Shown piece after piece: positions 1 through 19,090 of a stretch of 64,000 nucleotides of DNA. Under the pieces are notes generated by a model. The model saw only the letters and a list, made by a program, of their open reading frames with translations, did no database searches and was not told where the DNA came from. The position numbers and the translations under genes were made by a program. This stretch comes from Tragulus kanchil (lineage: Eukaryota > Chordata > Mammalia > Artiodactyla > Tragulidae): the NCBI GenBank assembly GCA_022376925.1, contig JAIOJX010000032.1, forward strand, positions 115,793,979 to 115,857,978, given 5' to 3'. Position 1 is the first letter of the stretch. Each line of letters begins with the position of its first letter.

Positions 1-1021
1 TCATCCCTGAAATGGAATGCTGATCCCAAACCCTAGGAGGTGGCTATGTTGGATCACTGAGGGGGGCACCAGGGCTGATACAAGACCCGCCCCAACACCC
101 CTCTCCTCCCCAGCCTGTGTCTCCAGTAAAGGAAAACTCTTTTTGTCTTCTCCACAGACTGCAAACTCATCTTTTTCAGCCTCCTCCAGACAGGAGCGGG
201 TGGAGCTGAGGGCGTGGCGTGCACTGGCTGTAAACAGACATGTCAGTGATGCTCTATCATAAAGCTAGACCACATTTTCCATTTTCACGATCACTTCCAG
301 TCCCAGGCTCTGGGCCTTTGAACAGCATAGTGGGTAAGGGGCAGAAGATGAAACGAGCTTCCTGGAGCCTCCTAAGTCTCAGGTCCAAGGCCTGGGGGTT
401 CCCACCGCTCAAACCAGACTGTGACACCCAAAGCAGTCGGGTTTCAGGAGTCACCAACCCGCGGGGAGAGGCCCAGCCCTGAAGCAGTGGAGACGGAAAG
501 CTGCATTCTAGTTCTTCTGACTAGCCCGGCCCCTGTACTGGGTCCCTGGGTCGCCTCAAGCCCTGACTCCCAGGCTGTACCCTTGAACGACTTCCTGTCT
601 ACGACTCTGGCTCAATCTCTTGAACTTTGTTTCTCTTATAAGTCCCCAGTTCCCAGAAGAGGGACCTCTGCTCCTCTGCTCCTCCCTGGGGAGGCACTCA
701 AGTTACATCCCATTTCTCAGGATCCAGGAGGCAGAGGGTTTTTCTCTGCCAGGAGTCCAAGATCCAAAAACAGAAGGCCTTTCCCTGAGATCACATGGCT
801 GCTCTGAGCTCCAGTCCCTCCTGCCCCCACTTCTGGCTCTCAGGATATCACAGACATTGCATGACTTGCCGCCCTCCTCCACACTCGACTTCCCCAGGTG
901 GAGATCACCGGGGAGGAGGGTCACGTCCTAATTCTCCACTTCCTCTGTACTCAGAGCTTCCTCCGAGTCACAGTCCCAGCAGAGCCAGTTCGGGAAAACC
1001 CACAGACAGGCGCCCCCTCAC
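1..1021. other. BTBD19 intron 1, no feature recognised
   Basis: Moderately GC-rich single-copy sequence downstream of BTBD19 exon 1. I found no further BTBD19 exon and no recognisable repeat. Confidence 0.5.
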
Positions 1022-1107
1022 CTGTATAGGGGATTGTTGACGAGGCTCCGGAGTGCTGTGGAAAAACGCGCAGCCTCCCCATGCACAACCAGTCCTGGGG
1101 GCTCCAT
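1022..1107 (-). CDS. BTBD19: BTBD19 first coding exon (partial gene)
   Basis: First coding exon of the BTB-domain protein BTBD19. The minus strand from 1107 starts with an ATG and reads MEPPGLVVHGEAA, then a stretch ending SLVNNPLY. It closes with a clean donor (CAG|GTGAGG) after 86 bases. This matches the N-terminus of mammalian BTBD19, just before the BTB/POZ fold. The rest of the gene should lie left of position 1, and I see no second exon in 1-1021, so intron 1 is at least 1 kb here. Position and orientation next to DYNLT4 agree with human 1p34.1. Function is poorly known: BTB domains mediate protein-protein contacts and often link substrates to CUL3 ligases, but that is family knowledge and cannot be judged from this exon. 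Confidence 0.85.
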
Positions 1108-1427
1108 GGGTTGGGTAGGGCAGGGGACTAAGCAGGTGGAACAGCTTAGGAGGCTGATTGTGGGAGAGACAGTAGGTGGAAGGAGCAGGAGGCCTGACTG
1201 AGCCCTAGAGCTGGTGAGGAGCTAGAAGGCCTGAGAGGGAGGGGCAAGCACAGAAGGCCTGTTTGCTGAGAAGCTCAAGTTTAAGAATGAAGCAGGAGAG
1301 GCCCAGAAGCCTCCAGAGGCCATGGAAGAGGCCAGAAGCTTGGCTTGAGGATAGGGACTCAGAGAGGGGACCGAGAAAGGGCGAGGTGGCGCACGCTGAA
1401 CTGGGGAGGAGAGGCTGGCTGCGGGTG
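1108..1427. other. BTBD19 upstream region
   Basis: Sequence immediately 5' of the BTBD19 start codon on the minus strand. It should contain the 5' UTR and promoter. I cannot define a TATA box or start site. Confidence 0.35.
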
Positions 1428-3626
1428 AGGCCCCAGCTGGGAGCCTGCCCAGGCAGGCTGGGTGGGAAGCCTGTGGGTTTCCACGGAAACAGAGAGGAGG
1501 CCCCGCCCAGCTCCCACAGGCCCAGGGAAAACTTCAAACTAGAGGGCCCCTGAGCAGAGTCAGAGGGTCTTAGCACCTTGGGCCCTGCCTGTCCAGGGTT
1601 CCGAGTTCAAACTCCCTGCTGCTCCTACCCCTCCCTCCACAGGCACACCACGTCAGGACCAGGCTAACCGGGCCTGAGGAACTCCCCTCAACAGGGAAAG
1701 TCCTGTCCCTGTGGACTGTTCTTAGGGCCCAGACCTGGCTGTTTGGGAGGTGGCCGTCCTGTCCCTCTGAGGAGGGGTCCGGTGAGGAAGTGTTAACTCT
1801 GACAGAGGTGTCCTGGTCACTGGTGTCCCTGAAATGCAGCTGTGGGGGGAGGGGAGGGGCACTCGGGGCACTAGGGTACACAAGAGTTGTGGACAGCTGG
1901 GGACAAGGCCCAGAGCACTTAGTTAGGTCAGCAGGGTTCGCTGAGGAGTGAGGTCACCACTGTTGCATCAGATCTGAGTTCCAATGGGTCTCCCTTCCCC
2001 CTCCCCCGGCCCAGAACTGAGGAAGTCATCCACGCTGCAACCTCACTGTGTACAGGAACGGAAATGTTTGTCCTAATTGAGGCTGATGGGGAGACGATAG
2101 GGCCATGACGTGCTCCTTCCTGTAGGCCCAGATCCTGATTCCTGAGAGCCACCCCCGCAGCCTCAGAGCTCCCTGGTCCCAGACCTCTGTGACTTACTCA
2201 CAGTGGAGATCCAACACTCACAAGGGGAGAGACGGACAGCGGCTCAAGAGCCCTGGGAGAGGGGCCACCTTCCTGACCAGAGCCCCTCCTCCGTCTTCAG
2301 TCACACCTGTAGGCACTTGGGCTCTCAGCCCCTGTTGATCCCTCTCCCCTGATGACTCAGCCACCCGGCATTCAGCACGTGCTGGTAGAAACACTCCCTG
2401 GTTAGGCCAGAGCCAGGGCTGGAGAGAGGGAACCCGGAAGAAGAGTGCTTGCCCAGCCACCCATGGCAACTCCACAACACAGCCAAGGGGCCCTCACCCT
2501 CCTACCCGCTGGCCTGGGCACTTAGCAGCCACCTGCAGGCCCCAGCTGGGAGCCTGCCCAGGCAGGCTGGGTGGGAAGCCTGTGGGTTTCCACGGAAACA
2601 GAGAGGAGGCCCCGCCCAGCTCCCACAGGCCCAGGGAAAACTTCAAACTAGAGGGCCCCTGAGCAGAGTCAGAGGGTCTTAGCACCTTGGGCCCTGCCTG
2701 TCCAGGGTTCCGAGTTCAAACTCCCTGCTGCTCCTACCCCTCCCTCCACAGGCACACCACGTCAGGACCAGGCTAACCGGGCCTGAGGAACTCCCCTCAA
2801 CAGGGAAAGTCCTGTCCCTGTGGACTGTTCTTAGGGCCCAGACCTGGCTGTTTGGGAGGTGGCCGTCCTGTCCCTCTGAGGAGGGGTCCGGTGAGGAAGT
2901 GTTAACTCTGACAGAGGTGTCCTGGTCACTGGTGTCCCTGAAATGCAGCTGTGGGGGGAGGGGAGGGGCACTCGGGGCACTAGGGTACACAAGAGTTGTG
3001 GACAGCTGGGGACAAGGCCCAGAGCACTTAGTTAGGTCAGCAGGGTTCGCTGAGGAGTGAGGTCACCACTGTTGCATCAGATCTGAGTTCCAATGGGTCT
3101 CCCTTCCCCCTCCCCCGGCCCAGAACTGAGGAAGTCATCCACGCTGCAACCTCACTGTGTACAGGAACGGAAATGTTTGTCCTAATTGAGGCTGATGGGG
3201 AGACGATAGGGCCATGACGTGCTCCTTCCTGTAGGCCCAGATCCTGATTCCTGAGAGCCACCCCCGCAGCCTCAGAGCTCCCCGGTCCCAGACCTCTGTG
3301 ACTTACTCACAGTGGAGATCCAACACTCACAAGGGGAGAGACGGACAGCGGCTCAAGAGCCCTGGGAGAGGGGCCACCTTCCTGACCAGAGCCCCTCCTC
3401 CGTCTTCAGTCACACCTGTAGGCACTTGGGCTCTCAGCCCCTGTTGATCCCTCTCCCCTGATGACTCAGCCACCCGGCATTCAGCACGTGCTGGTAGAAA
3501 CACTCCCTGGTTAGGCCAGAGCCAGGGCTGGAGAGAGGGAACCCGGAAGAAGAGTGCTTGCCCAGCCACCCATGGCAACTCCACAACACAGCCAAGGGGC
3601 CCTCACCCTCCTACCCGCTGGCCTGG
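1428..3626 (+). repeat. Direct duplication D1 (offset 1109 bp)
   Basis: Copy 1 is about 1428-2517 and copy 2 about 2537-3626, separated by a 19-base filler at 2518-2536. The copies are almost identical; the one difference I noticed is T versus C near 2174/3283. No gene is recognised inside. It is part of a window-wide set of about 1.1 kb duplications. Confidence 0.95.
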
Positions 3627-4322
3627 CCAGCCAGGCAAGGGCTGTTAGGAGAGAGCTTGGAGCCCACGGGCTGCAGGTGACTCAGGTGCCTGAGGAGTTT
3701 CGGGAGAAGAGAGCCGCCATCTCAGAACTGACTCTGAAGGTAGGGCTAGAGGCCAAAAGCAGAGGGTGGAAGGACCATCCTGAGTCACCTGGCCCCAGCC
3801 TCAGCCAGGTGTGGGGATCTTTGTGCCAGTCACCCTAAGAGCAGCGAAGGGTGGAGGACGGCTGGATTTAAGGCTCACGGGGCTACAAGGATCTGTGGGG
3901 CTGAAAGAGTCTGGTCGGTGTCCCTCCCTCTGCTTAGGGTGTGGAGGCACCCCTGTCTAGGCTGAGGCAGAGGGCAGATACATCTCCCCTTTCTGCTGGT
4001 GAAGTCAGATGGAAGGGAAAGGTGTACTTCGAGCTCACTTAGCTAACTTCCAGCATCCAGGGAGAGTGGAGCTCACGGGGCAGGGGAGGGAGATGGCAGT
4101 CTGAGCAGCATCTCTTCCCTAGTGTCCCGAACAGCCCTTAACCATCTAAGCGCCCAGGAATCTACACAGCCCGGGACTATTTCATTCGCTTGTCTGAAAA
4201 ACACAGGTAAGAAGAGATGCGAGGGTAAAACCTCATCACTGAGTAAGACATGGATGGTGTACAAAGACGGCGGCGAGGGAGGGCCGTCCCATCCCAGTGT
4301 GGGTCTTCCAGCCGGCAGGTCC
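3627..4322. promoter_or_regulatory. DYNLT4 upstream and 5' UTR region
   Basis: Single-copy sequence between the D1 duplication and the DYNLT4 start codon. It probably holds the DYNLT4 promoter and 5' UTR. The DYNLT4 frame stays open upstream from 4122. A possible splice acceptor (CCGGCAG|GT) lies just before the ATG at 4323. No motif is firmly identified. Confidence 0.35.
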
Positions 4323-4982
4323 ATGGCTAGCAGGCCTGCTCCCCCCGGACGCCAGGAGGAGGAAGCTGCCAAAGACCACGGGCTGAAACTATTACCAGCG
4401 CGGCCTCTAGGCCGCCTGCCCAGCATCGACGAGACTCGACCAGCCGGCCCGGGCCTGGCCTCCCGCCGTGGCTCTGTGCTGGGTCCGGTGGTGTCCTTTT
4501 CACGCCGCAACTCGCTGGCTGGGCCAGGCGCAGGTCCTGGGGGTCGGCGCCCATCCCTGGGGCCCGTGCCCCACCTAGGCTCGCGGGTCAGCTTCTCCGG
4601 CTTGCCCCTGGCGCCCGCCCGCCGGGTGGCACCCTCATACCGCACGGAGCCAGCGCCGGGGGAGCGCTGGGAGGCCGCGTGCGCACAGCAGACCCTGGAG
4701 GCCGTGTTGGCGGAAGGGCTGCGGGACGCGTGCTATTCCGGCGCAGAGGCCGGGCGACTGGCGCGGGAGCTGTGCGAGCTGGTGCGTGTGCGTATGCGCG
4801 AGCTCAGCCCGCCGCGTTACAAGCTGGTGTGCAACGTGGTGCTGGGGCCGCGTGCTGGCCAGGGCGTCCGCGTGGTCAGCCGCGCGCTCTGGGACTCGGT
4901 GTGCGACGGGCTGGCATCGGCCACCGTCACCAATGCCTCACTCTTTGCCGTGGCCACGGTCCACGGGCTCTACTGTGAGTGA
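4323..4982 (+). CDS. DYNLT4: Dynein light chain Tctex-type 4
   Basis: Single-exon coding region of 219 codons plus stop, close to the 221 of human DYNLT4 (TCTEX1D4). The N-terminal half is a low-complexity Pro/Arg/Ser/Gly tail. It contains an RVSF protein phosphatase 1 docking motif at about residues 88-91, a motif known in the human protein. The C-terminal half (about residues 105-219) is the Tctex1 light-chain fold, with RYKLVCNVVLG and the conserved end ATVHGLYCE. Tctex1 light chains bind the dynein intermediate chain and cargo; this member is also described as a PP1 partner. The start at 4323 is chosen because homology begins there (MASRP) with a good Kozak context. The frame is open upstream to 4122, so an N-terminal extension cannot be excluded. 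The gene converges tail to tail with PLK3. Confidence 0.93.
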   Translation: MASRPAPPGRQEEEAAKDHGLKLLPARPLGRLPSIDETRPAGPGLASRRGSVLGPVVSFSRRNSLAGPGAGPGGRRPSLGPVPHLGSRVSFSGLPLAPARRVAPSYRTEPAPGERWEAACAQQTLEAVLAEGLRDACYSGAEAGRLARELCELVRVRMRELSPPRYKLVCNVVLGPRAGQGVRVVSRALWDSVCDGLASATVTNASLFAVATVHGLYCE

Positions 4983-5009
4983 GGACCCCTTCGAGTTCTG
5001 CAAAAACGG

Positions 5010-5015
5010 TTTATT
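5010..5015 (-). terminator. PLK3: PLK3 polyadenylation signal
   Basis: TTTATT on the plus strand is AATAAA on the minus strand, about 300 bases after the PLK3 stop codon at 5317. It is the only such hexamer between the PLK3 stop and the DYNLT4 coding end. Cleavage is expected near 4985-4995, almost touching the DYNLT4 stop codon. Confidence 0.7.
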
Positions 5016-5051
5016 ATCTCAGGAGGAAGCCCTCTCCGGGGCTCACATCCC

Positions 5052-5075
5052 AATAAATAGCTGTCAATAAATAAA
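5052..5075 (+). terminator. DYNLT4: DYNLT4 polyadenylation signals
   Basis: Three canonical AATAAA hexamers, at 5052-5057, 5066-5071 and 5070-5075, lie 70-93 bases after the DYNLT4 stop codon. Cleavage is expected near 5085-5100, which places the end of the mRNA inside the PLK3 3' UTR on the other strand. Confidence 0.75.
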
Positions 5076-5316
5076 AGTGGTCCATAAATAATGCCCCCTA
5101 GCGGGAGGCTAAGGCTCAGGCTTTTCTTGGAGAAGGGGTGGGAGGCCGCCTCCAACCCCAGTAAAGCTGGTCCCTGATTCCCTGGGGGATTCGGCCCAGA
5201 GCCCCCAGTGAGGCACCAAAGGAACAGGGAGGGCCACAAAGGCGAGGGCCAGAGCCTGACAGGCACAAGTCTCAAGGCCCGAGGGCTTGAATGGTGGCTG
5301 GCCCGCAGGCTGGGGC

Positions 5317-13322
<8,006 letters not shown>

Positions 13323-13739
13323 CCTCCTGCTCCCGCCTTGAAGACGCAGCAGTACTGCTGTCACCATGTGGGTGGCCATCAGGATATAGGAGCTACCCTT
13401 GTCTCTGCCCGCCAACCTTGCCCTGGTGACCGAGAGTCCCTTTTATGAGGGTCCTTTTCCCGTCCATTCTTGGGGGTTTATGCTGAAGTCCAAGGGCGTC
13501 TGGGCATCTGGGCATCCCGGCAACTAGATGATCCACCGTTCCAACCTGGAAGGCGGCCGTCGCTTTTGCCTGAGTTAGTCGCCTAACCCTTGAATTGCGC
13601 GAAAATTTGCTTTCCTCCCACACCCTTGGTCAGAGACCCTAGGTTCAGGCCAGTGCTGCCCCCTTTAGGGACTGAGAGGAATTGTATACTCTGTGGGGTT
13701 GCCTGGCGTGGAGGCCAGAGGTCCCCTGCTGACTCTTTT

Positions 13740-14036
13740 TTGGTTTGTTAAGGTTTATTTGTTTTTATTTGGCTGTATTGGGGGTTTTGGCATCTTATTT
13801 ATTTATTTATTTTTCATCCATCTTGATTCTTCGGCTTGTGTGGGCCTCCCATTGCAGTGGCTTCTTCCCTTGCAGAACACTGGCTCTGGGCACATGCGCT
13901 CCAGAGTGCTGGCTCATAATTGGATGCACGGGACCAGTCGCTCTGCGGCATGTGTAATCTTTCTGGGCCAGGGATCGAACCGGTGCCCCTTGCACTGCAA
14001 GGCGGACTCTACCCACTGGACCACCAGGGAAGCCCC
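13740..14036 (-). mobile_element. tRNA-derived CHR-like SINE
   Basis: Read on the minus strand the element begins GGGCTTCCCTGGTGGTCCAG (tRNA-like head). It continues through the GGATCGAACCGGTGCCCC box and ends in an A-rich tail, here a T-rich left end. Copied by D5 at 14856-15152. Confidence 0.85.
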
Positions 14037-14855
14037 CATGCTGAGTTTTGAGGTCAAACAGCCTGGCATTCAAGGCTTTGTAATAGGCCAGATCACATCT
14101 TCTGCTACCCCCATACCCACACTTTTAAGAGGCAGATCTCACGTTCTGGGCGCGGGAGACAGGAAGCGCTGCAGGCTCCATGCGGGCGGTGCGGCAGCGG
14201 CCAGGCTAATTTCTGGGTTCCGCCTGGCCCCGACCGTGCGAGGCGCTGCCTGGATTTGCTACGCGGCGCTCGCGCCCCAGGGAGCCCAGCGTTTTTATCA
14301 ATGAACGCCTGCCCCCTCCCAGGCGTCTCGTCATTAAGAGCCCGCCCCCTTCAGGAGCGTCACCAAGAAACCACGCCCCTCATCAGGCCTTACGTCCACA
14401 AGAAGCTCCTCCTCCCATCCGCGCACCCGGAGGACCCGCCTCCTGCTCCCGCCTTGAAGACGCAGCAGTACTGCTGTCACCATGTGGGTGGCCATCAGGA
14501 TATAGGAGCTACCCTTGTCTCTGCCCGCCAACCTTGCCCTGGTGACCGAGAGTCCCTTTTATGAGGGTCCTTTTCCCGTCCATTCTTGGGGGTTTATGCT
14601 GAAGTCCAAGGGCGTCTGGGCATCTGGGCATCCCGGCAACTAGATGATCCACCGTTCCAACCTGGAAGGCGGCCGTCGCTTTTGCCTGAGTTAGTCGCCT
14701 AACCCTTGAATTGCGCGAAAATTTGCTTTCCTCCCACACCCTTGGTCAGAGACCCTAGGTTCAGGCCAGTGCTGCCCCCTTTAGGGACTGAGAGGAATTG
14801 TATACTCTGTGGGGTTGCCTGGCGTGGAGGCCAGAGGTCCCCTGCTGACTCTTTT

Positions 14856-15152
14856 TTGGTTTGTTAAGGTTTATTTGTTTTTATTTGGCTGTATTGGGGG
14901 TTTTGGCATCTTATTTATTTATTTATTTTTCATCCATCTTGATTCTTCGGCTTGTGTGGGCCTCCCATTGCAGTGGCTTCTTCCCTTGCAGAACACTGGC
15001 TCTGGGCACATGCGCTCCAGAGTGCTGGCTCATAATTGGATGCACGGGACCAGTCGCTCTGCGGCATGTGTAATCTTTCTGGGCCAGGGATCGAACCGGT
15101 GCCCCTTGCACTGCAAGGCGGACTCTACCCACTGGACCACCAGGGAAGCCCC
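14856..15152 (-). mobile_element. CHR-like SINE, D5 copy
   Basis: Second copy of the SINE at 13740-14036, carried by duplication D5. Confidence 0.85.
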
Positions 15153-16048
15153 CATGCTGAGTTTTGAGGTCAAACAGCCTGGCATTCAAGGCTTTTGTAA
15201 TAGGCCAGATCACATCTTCTGCTACCCCCATACCCACACTTTTAAGAGGCAGATCTCACGTTCTGGAGAGGTGCCTATTCCCTTTCCCTGAAAGCATTCA
15301 CTGCCCTGAGTCCACAGCTAAAGGCCAAAAAGTGAAGAAGCGGAATTGCATTTTTCAAATCTAGCAATAAACAACTGGGCAGGTGGTCCTGGGGCCATCT
15401 GAACCCCTAAGCTTCTGCTCCATGCCCACCCTTCCCAGGGGCAGAGAGAGATGGGACTTTTTTTTTTTTTAATTGACTTTACTGAAGTATAGCTGATTAA
15501 CATTGTTGCGTAATTTTTACTGTACAGCAGTGATTCAGTTATACATATACCAGTATATTCATTCATTTTCATATTATTTTCCATTATGGTTTATCACAGG
15601 ATATTCAATGTAGTTCCTTGTGCTATACAGTAGAACCTTATTGTTTATCCATTCTATGTATAATAGTTTGTACATGCTAATCTCGAACTCCTGATCCATC
15701 CCTCTCCCCTGCCCTCTCTCCCTTTGCAACCGCAAGTTCATTTTCTATTATTGTGAACCTGTTCTCTATTTCATAGATAAGTTTTTATGTCATATTTTAG
15801 ATTTCACATATAAATGATATCGTAGGCTATTTATCTTTCTCTTTCTGACTTGCTTCATTTGGTATGATAATCTCTAGGTTCATCCATGTTGCTGCAAATG
15901 GCATTATTTCATTCTTTTTTATGGCTATTAGTCCACTGTATATATGTACCATGTCTTACTTCATTCATCTGTCAGTAGGTATTTATGTTGTTTCCATGTC
16001 TTCACTACTGTAGATAATGTTACAGTGAACACTAGGGTGCATGTATCT

Positions 16049-16384
16049 TTTTTTTTTTAAAGATTTATTTATTTATTTATTTATTTTGGGCGGGGGTCGA
16101 GTTGGGGAGGGAGAGGAGCGGGTGGGCCACTTCTATTGGTCGTCCATTTCTCTATTTTTATCCGTCTTTGTTCTTTGGCCCGTGTGGGCCTCCCATCGCG
16201 GTGGCTACCGTCATCGCAGAGCACCGGCTCTGGGCGCATGCGCTCCAGAGCTCCGGCTCGGCAATTGGACACATGCGTCCAGCCGCTCCGCGGACCGTGG
16301 GATCTTCCCAGGCCAGGAATGGAACCGGCGCCCCTTGCACTGCAAGGCGGTGTCCTCACCCACTGGACCACCAGGGGAAGCCCC
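16049..16384 (-). mobile_element. CHR-like SINE inside the L1 fragment
   Basis: Full-length element on the minus strand with a T-rich left end and the tRNA-like head at the right. It is flanked by CATGTATCTTTT-like direct repeats, which mark its insertion into the L1. Confidence 0.88.
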
Positions 16385-17181
16385 ACATGTATCTTTTTAA
16401 ATTAGTTTTCTCTGGATTTATATCCAGGAGTGGGATTGCCGGATCATATAGCAGCTCTATTTTTAGTTTTTTTGAGGACCCATCTTTCTGTTTTCCATAG
16501 TGGCTGCACCAATTTACATTCTCACCCACAGAGTAGGGTGGTTCCCTTTTCTCCACGCCATCTCTAGCATTTATTTGTAGAGTTTTTAATGATGGCCACT
16601 CTGACCTTTTGATTTATTCCAGGAGCTGATTAACATTGTTGCGTAATTTTTACTGTACAGCAGTGATTCAGTTATACATATACCAGTATATTCATTCATT
16701 TTCATATTATTTTCCATTATGGTTTATCACAGGATATTCAATGTAGTTCCTTGTGCTATACAGTAGAACCTTATTGTTTATCCATTCTATGTATAATAGT
16801 TTGTACATGCTAATCTCGAACTCCTGATCCATCCCTCTCCCCTGCCCTCTCTCCCTTTGCAACCGCAAGTTCATTTTCTATTATTGTGAACCTGTTCTCT
16901 ATTTCATAGATAAGTTTTTATGTCATATTTTAGATTTCACATATAAATGATATCGTAGGCTATTTATCTTTCTCTTTCTGACTTGCTTCATTTGGTATGA
17001 TAATCTCTAGGTTCATCCATGTTGCTGCAAATGGCATTATTTCATTCTTTTTTATGGCTATTAGTCCACTGTATATATGTACCATGTCTTACTTCATTCA
17101 TCTGTCAGTAGGTATTTATGTTGTTTCCATGTCTTCACTACTGTAGATAATGTTACAGTGAACACTAGGGTGCATGTATCT

Positions 17182-17517
17182 TTTTTTTTTTAAAGATTTA
17201 TTTATTTATTTATTTATTTTGGGCGGGGGTCGAGTTGGGGAGGGAGAGGAGCGGGTGGGCCACTTCTATTGGTCGTCCATTTCTCTATTTTTATCCGTCT
17301 TTGTTCTTTGGCCCGTGTGGGCCTCCCATCGCGGTGGCTACCGTCATCGCAGAGCACCGGCTCTGGGCGCATGCGCTCCAGAGCTCCGGCTCGGCAATTG
17401 GACACATGCGTCCAGCCGCTCCGCGGCCCGTGGGATCTTCCCAGGCCAGGAATGGAACCGGCGCCCCTTGCACTGCAAGGCGGTGTCCTCACCCACTGGA
17501 CCACCAGGGGAAGCCCC
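17182..17517 (-). mobile_element. CHR-like SINE, D6 copy
   Basis: Second copy of the SINE at 16049-16384, carried by duplication D6. Confidence 0.88.
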
Positions 17518-17753
17518 ACATGTATCTTTTTAAATTAGTTTTCTCTGGATTTATATCCAGGAGTGGGATTGCCGGATCATATAGCAGCTCTATTTTTAGT
17601 TTTTTTGAGGACCCATCTTTCTGTTTTCCATAGTGGCTGCACCAATTTACATTCTCACCCACAGAGTAGGGTGGTTCCCTTTTCTCCACGCCATCTCTAG
17701 CATTTATTTGTAGAGTTTTTAATGATGGCCACTCTGACCTGTGTGAGGTGGTA

Positions 17754-18453
17754 GAGAGGTGGGTTCTTAACCCCTCTGGGTCCCAGGATCACAGACTTCT
17801 TGGCTTTGACCTTTCACCTCTCTGTGTTCAATCTGTCCCATCCAATCAACTATTAATCTATTCAGTTCTCAGAGATCTGAGAGCACTTGCTAAGTGTCAA
17901 GCACTGTGTGTATAAGATTGGTCAAGGTTGCAGCCCTCGTTTAGTTTACATTCTGCATGATGGAAACAGACAATACGCAAGTGTATCAACAAGGTAATTG
18001 CAGGCTGTGAAAAGTGCTATGAAGGAAGTAAACAGAAGAGTAACCAAAGAGCGTACTTTAGAAAGAGTAGCCAGGAAAGTCAACAAATATTTAGTACTCA
18101 ATTCCTGTCAATTTTACGTTCCAAATATCTGTGAAATCTATGCACTTTGCTCCATCTTCCCCAAGCATCCTAATCTAGGTCACTGTCTCTCAGGTCAGGA
18201 GAGTTCCATAGCCCCTTGCTGGTGCTGGTCTTTTCTCCATTTCTTCCTTCCACCATATGACCATCTCACCGCATCCCTCACCAGCCCACAGGAGCCTACT
18301 TCTCGAACTGTGCCCTCCACGCCCCCTGAATGAAGAACCAAGCCAGCCTGAGATGTGGAGAAATAGTAGCTCAGATGAGTGAGGGGGAGAGGGTGGGGAT
18401 CTGGGCAGGAAGGCCTTAAGTGCCATCCTCAGGAGTTTGGTCTTTATTCTAAA
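17754..18453. other. Intergenic, nothing recognised
   Basis: Unique AT-moderate sequence with no gene or repeat I can name. Confidence 0.5.
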
Positions 18454-18724
18454 AGTCAACAATTTTCCAGGTGGGGCGGTGGTAGAGGTGAGGCCAGAAA
18501 AAGCAAATCCACAGGGGAAATGGGGCTGAGGCATGCATAGTTTGATAAGGCATATCTGATAATTGCAATTTTATATTTGGAAACTAAAGCAAAATGTCTT
18601 TGTATGAGTTTTCTAGGGTTGTCATAACAACATACCACAGGCTAGGTGGCTTACAACAGAAATTTATTTTCTCACATTTCTGGAGGCTGGAAGGTCAAGA
18701 AGGTATTGAGAAGGTTGATTTCTT

Positions 18725-18934
18725 TTTTTTTTTTTTTAACTTTCATTTTACTTTTAACTTTTACAGAGTTTTGTTGTTTACAGATATGTATGTTCTCAGA
18801 TTGGTCATATGTATATCCCCCTCATCCCACCCCTCCAGACCGTCATACAGCACCCGTGAAGGATCTGCTTTTCTCACAGAGCAATGACTATAGCTATTTT
18901 CTTCACATATGATAGTACAGGCCTTCATGCTGCT
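18725..18934 (-). mobile_element. A-tailed retroposed fragment with 18-bp target-site duplication
   Basis: A 210-base insert with a poly-T left end (poly-A on the minus strand) is flanked by the exact direct repeat TGAGAAGGTTGATTTCTT at 18707-18724 and 18935-18952. I do not recognise the source; a truncated LINE or a processed transcript are both possible. The D7 copy is at about 19845-20054. Confidence 0.75.
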
Positions 18935-18994
18935 TGAGAAGGTTGATTTCTTCTGAGGCCTCTCTCTTGGTTTGTAGATGGCAGTCTCCCTTTG

Positions 18995-19090
18995 ACTTCA
19001 CATGATCTTTTTTTTTCCCGCCTTGGGATTGAACCAGTGCCCACTACAGTAGCAGTGCAGAATCCTGTCTCAACCACCAGGAAGTCCCAT
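18995..19090 (-). mobile_element. Older CHR-type SINE fragment
   Basis: Short SINE with a T-run at the left, GGATTGAACCAGTGCCC box and CCACCAGGAAGTCCC end, flanked by CATGATCTTTT-like repeats. D7 copy at about 20115-20210. Confidence 0.6.

Larger units (their letters stand above)
15491..17740 (+). repeat. Direct duplication D6 (offset 1133 bp)
   Basis: Copy 1 is about 15491-16607 and copy 2 about 16624-17740, with a 16-base filler at 16608-16623. Both contain the same L1 segment and SINE, differing at one base seen (A/C near 16290/17423). Confidence 0.95.
15456..17753 (-). mobile_element. 5'-truncated LINE-1 fragment interrupted by a SINE and by D6
   Basis: The plus strand shows an antisense L1 3' end: a poly-T start at 15456, then the reverse of the usual L1 tail (CTGTACAGCAGTGATTCAG, CCATTATGGTTTATCACAGG) and the reverse of the L1 ORF2 end. 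It stops near 17753. Flanking AGAGAGATGGG (left) and AGAGAGGTGGG (right) look like a target-site duplication. A SINE sits inside, and duplication D6 repeats most of the element. Confidence 0.8.

Noticed and set aside
1570..1881. 103-codon minus-strand frame repeated at 2679-2990
   Set aside because: No recognisable domain and no splice logic; the repetition is caused by duplication D1.
4073..4645. 190-codon minus-strand frame
   Set aside because: Antisense to DYNLT4, whose own frame matches a known protein over its whole length.
16041..16400. Recurring 60-140 codon frames with similar peptides at 13693, 16041, 17174, 28022, 29137, 32664, 33786, 48536 and 49636
   Set aside because: All are translations of the same CHR-like SINE family in either orientation, not a gene family.
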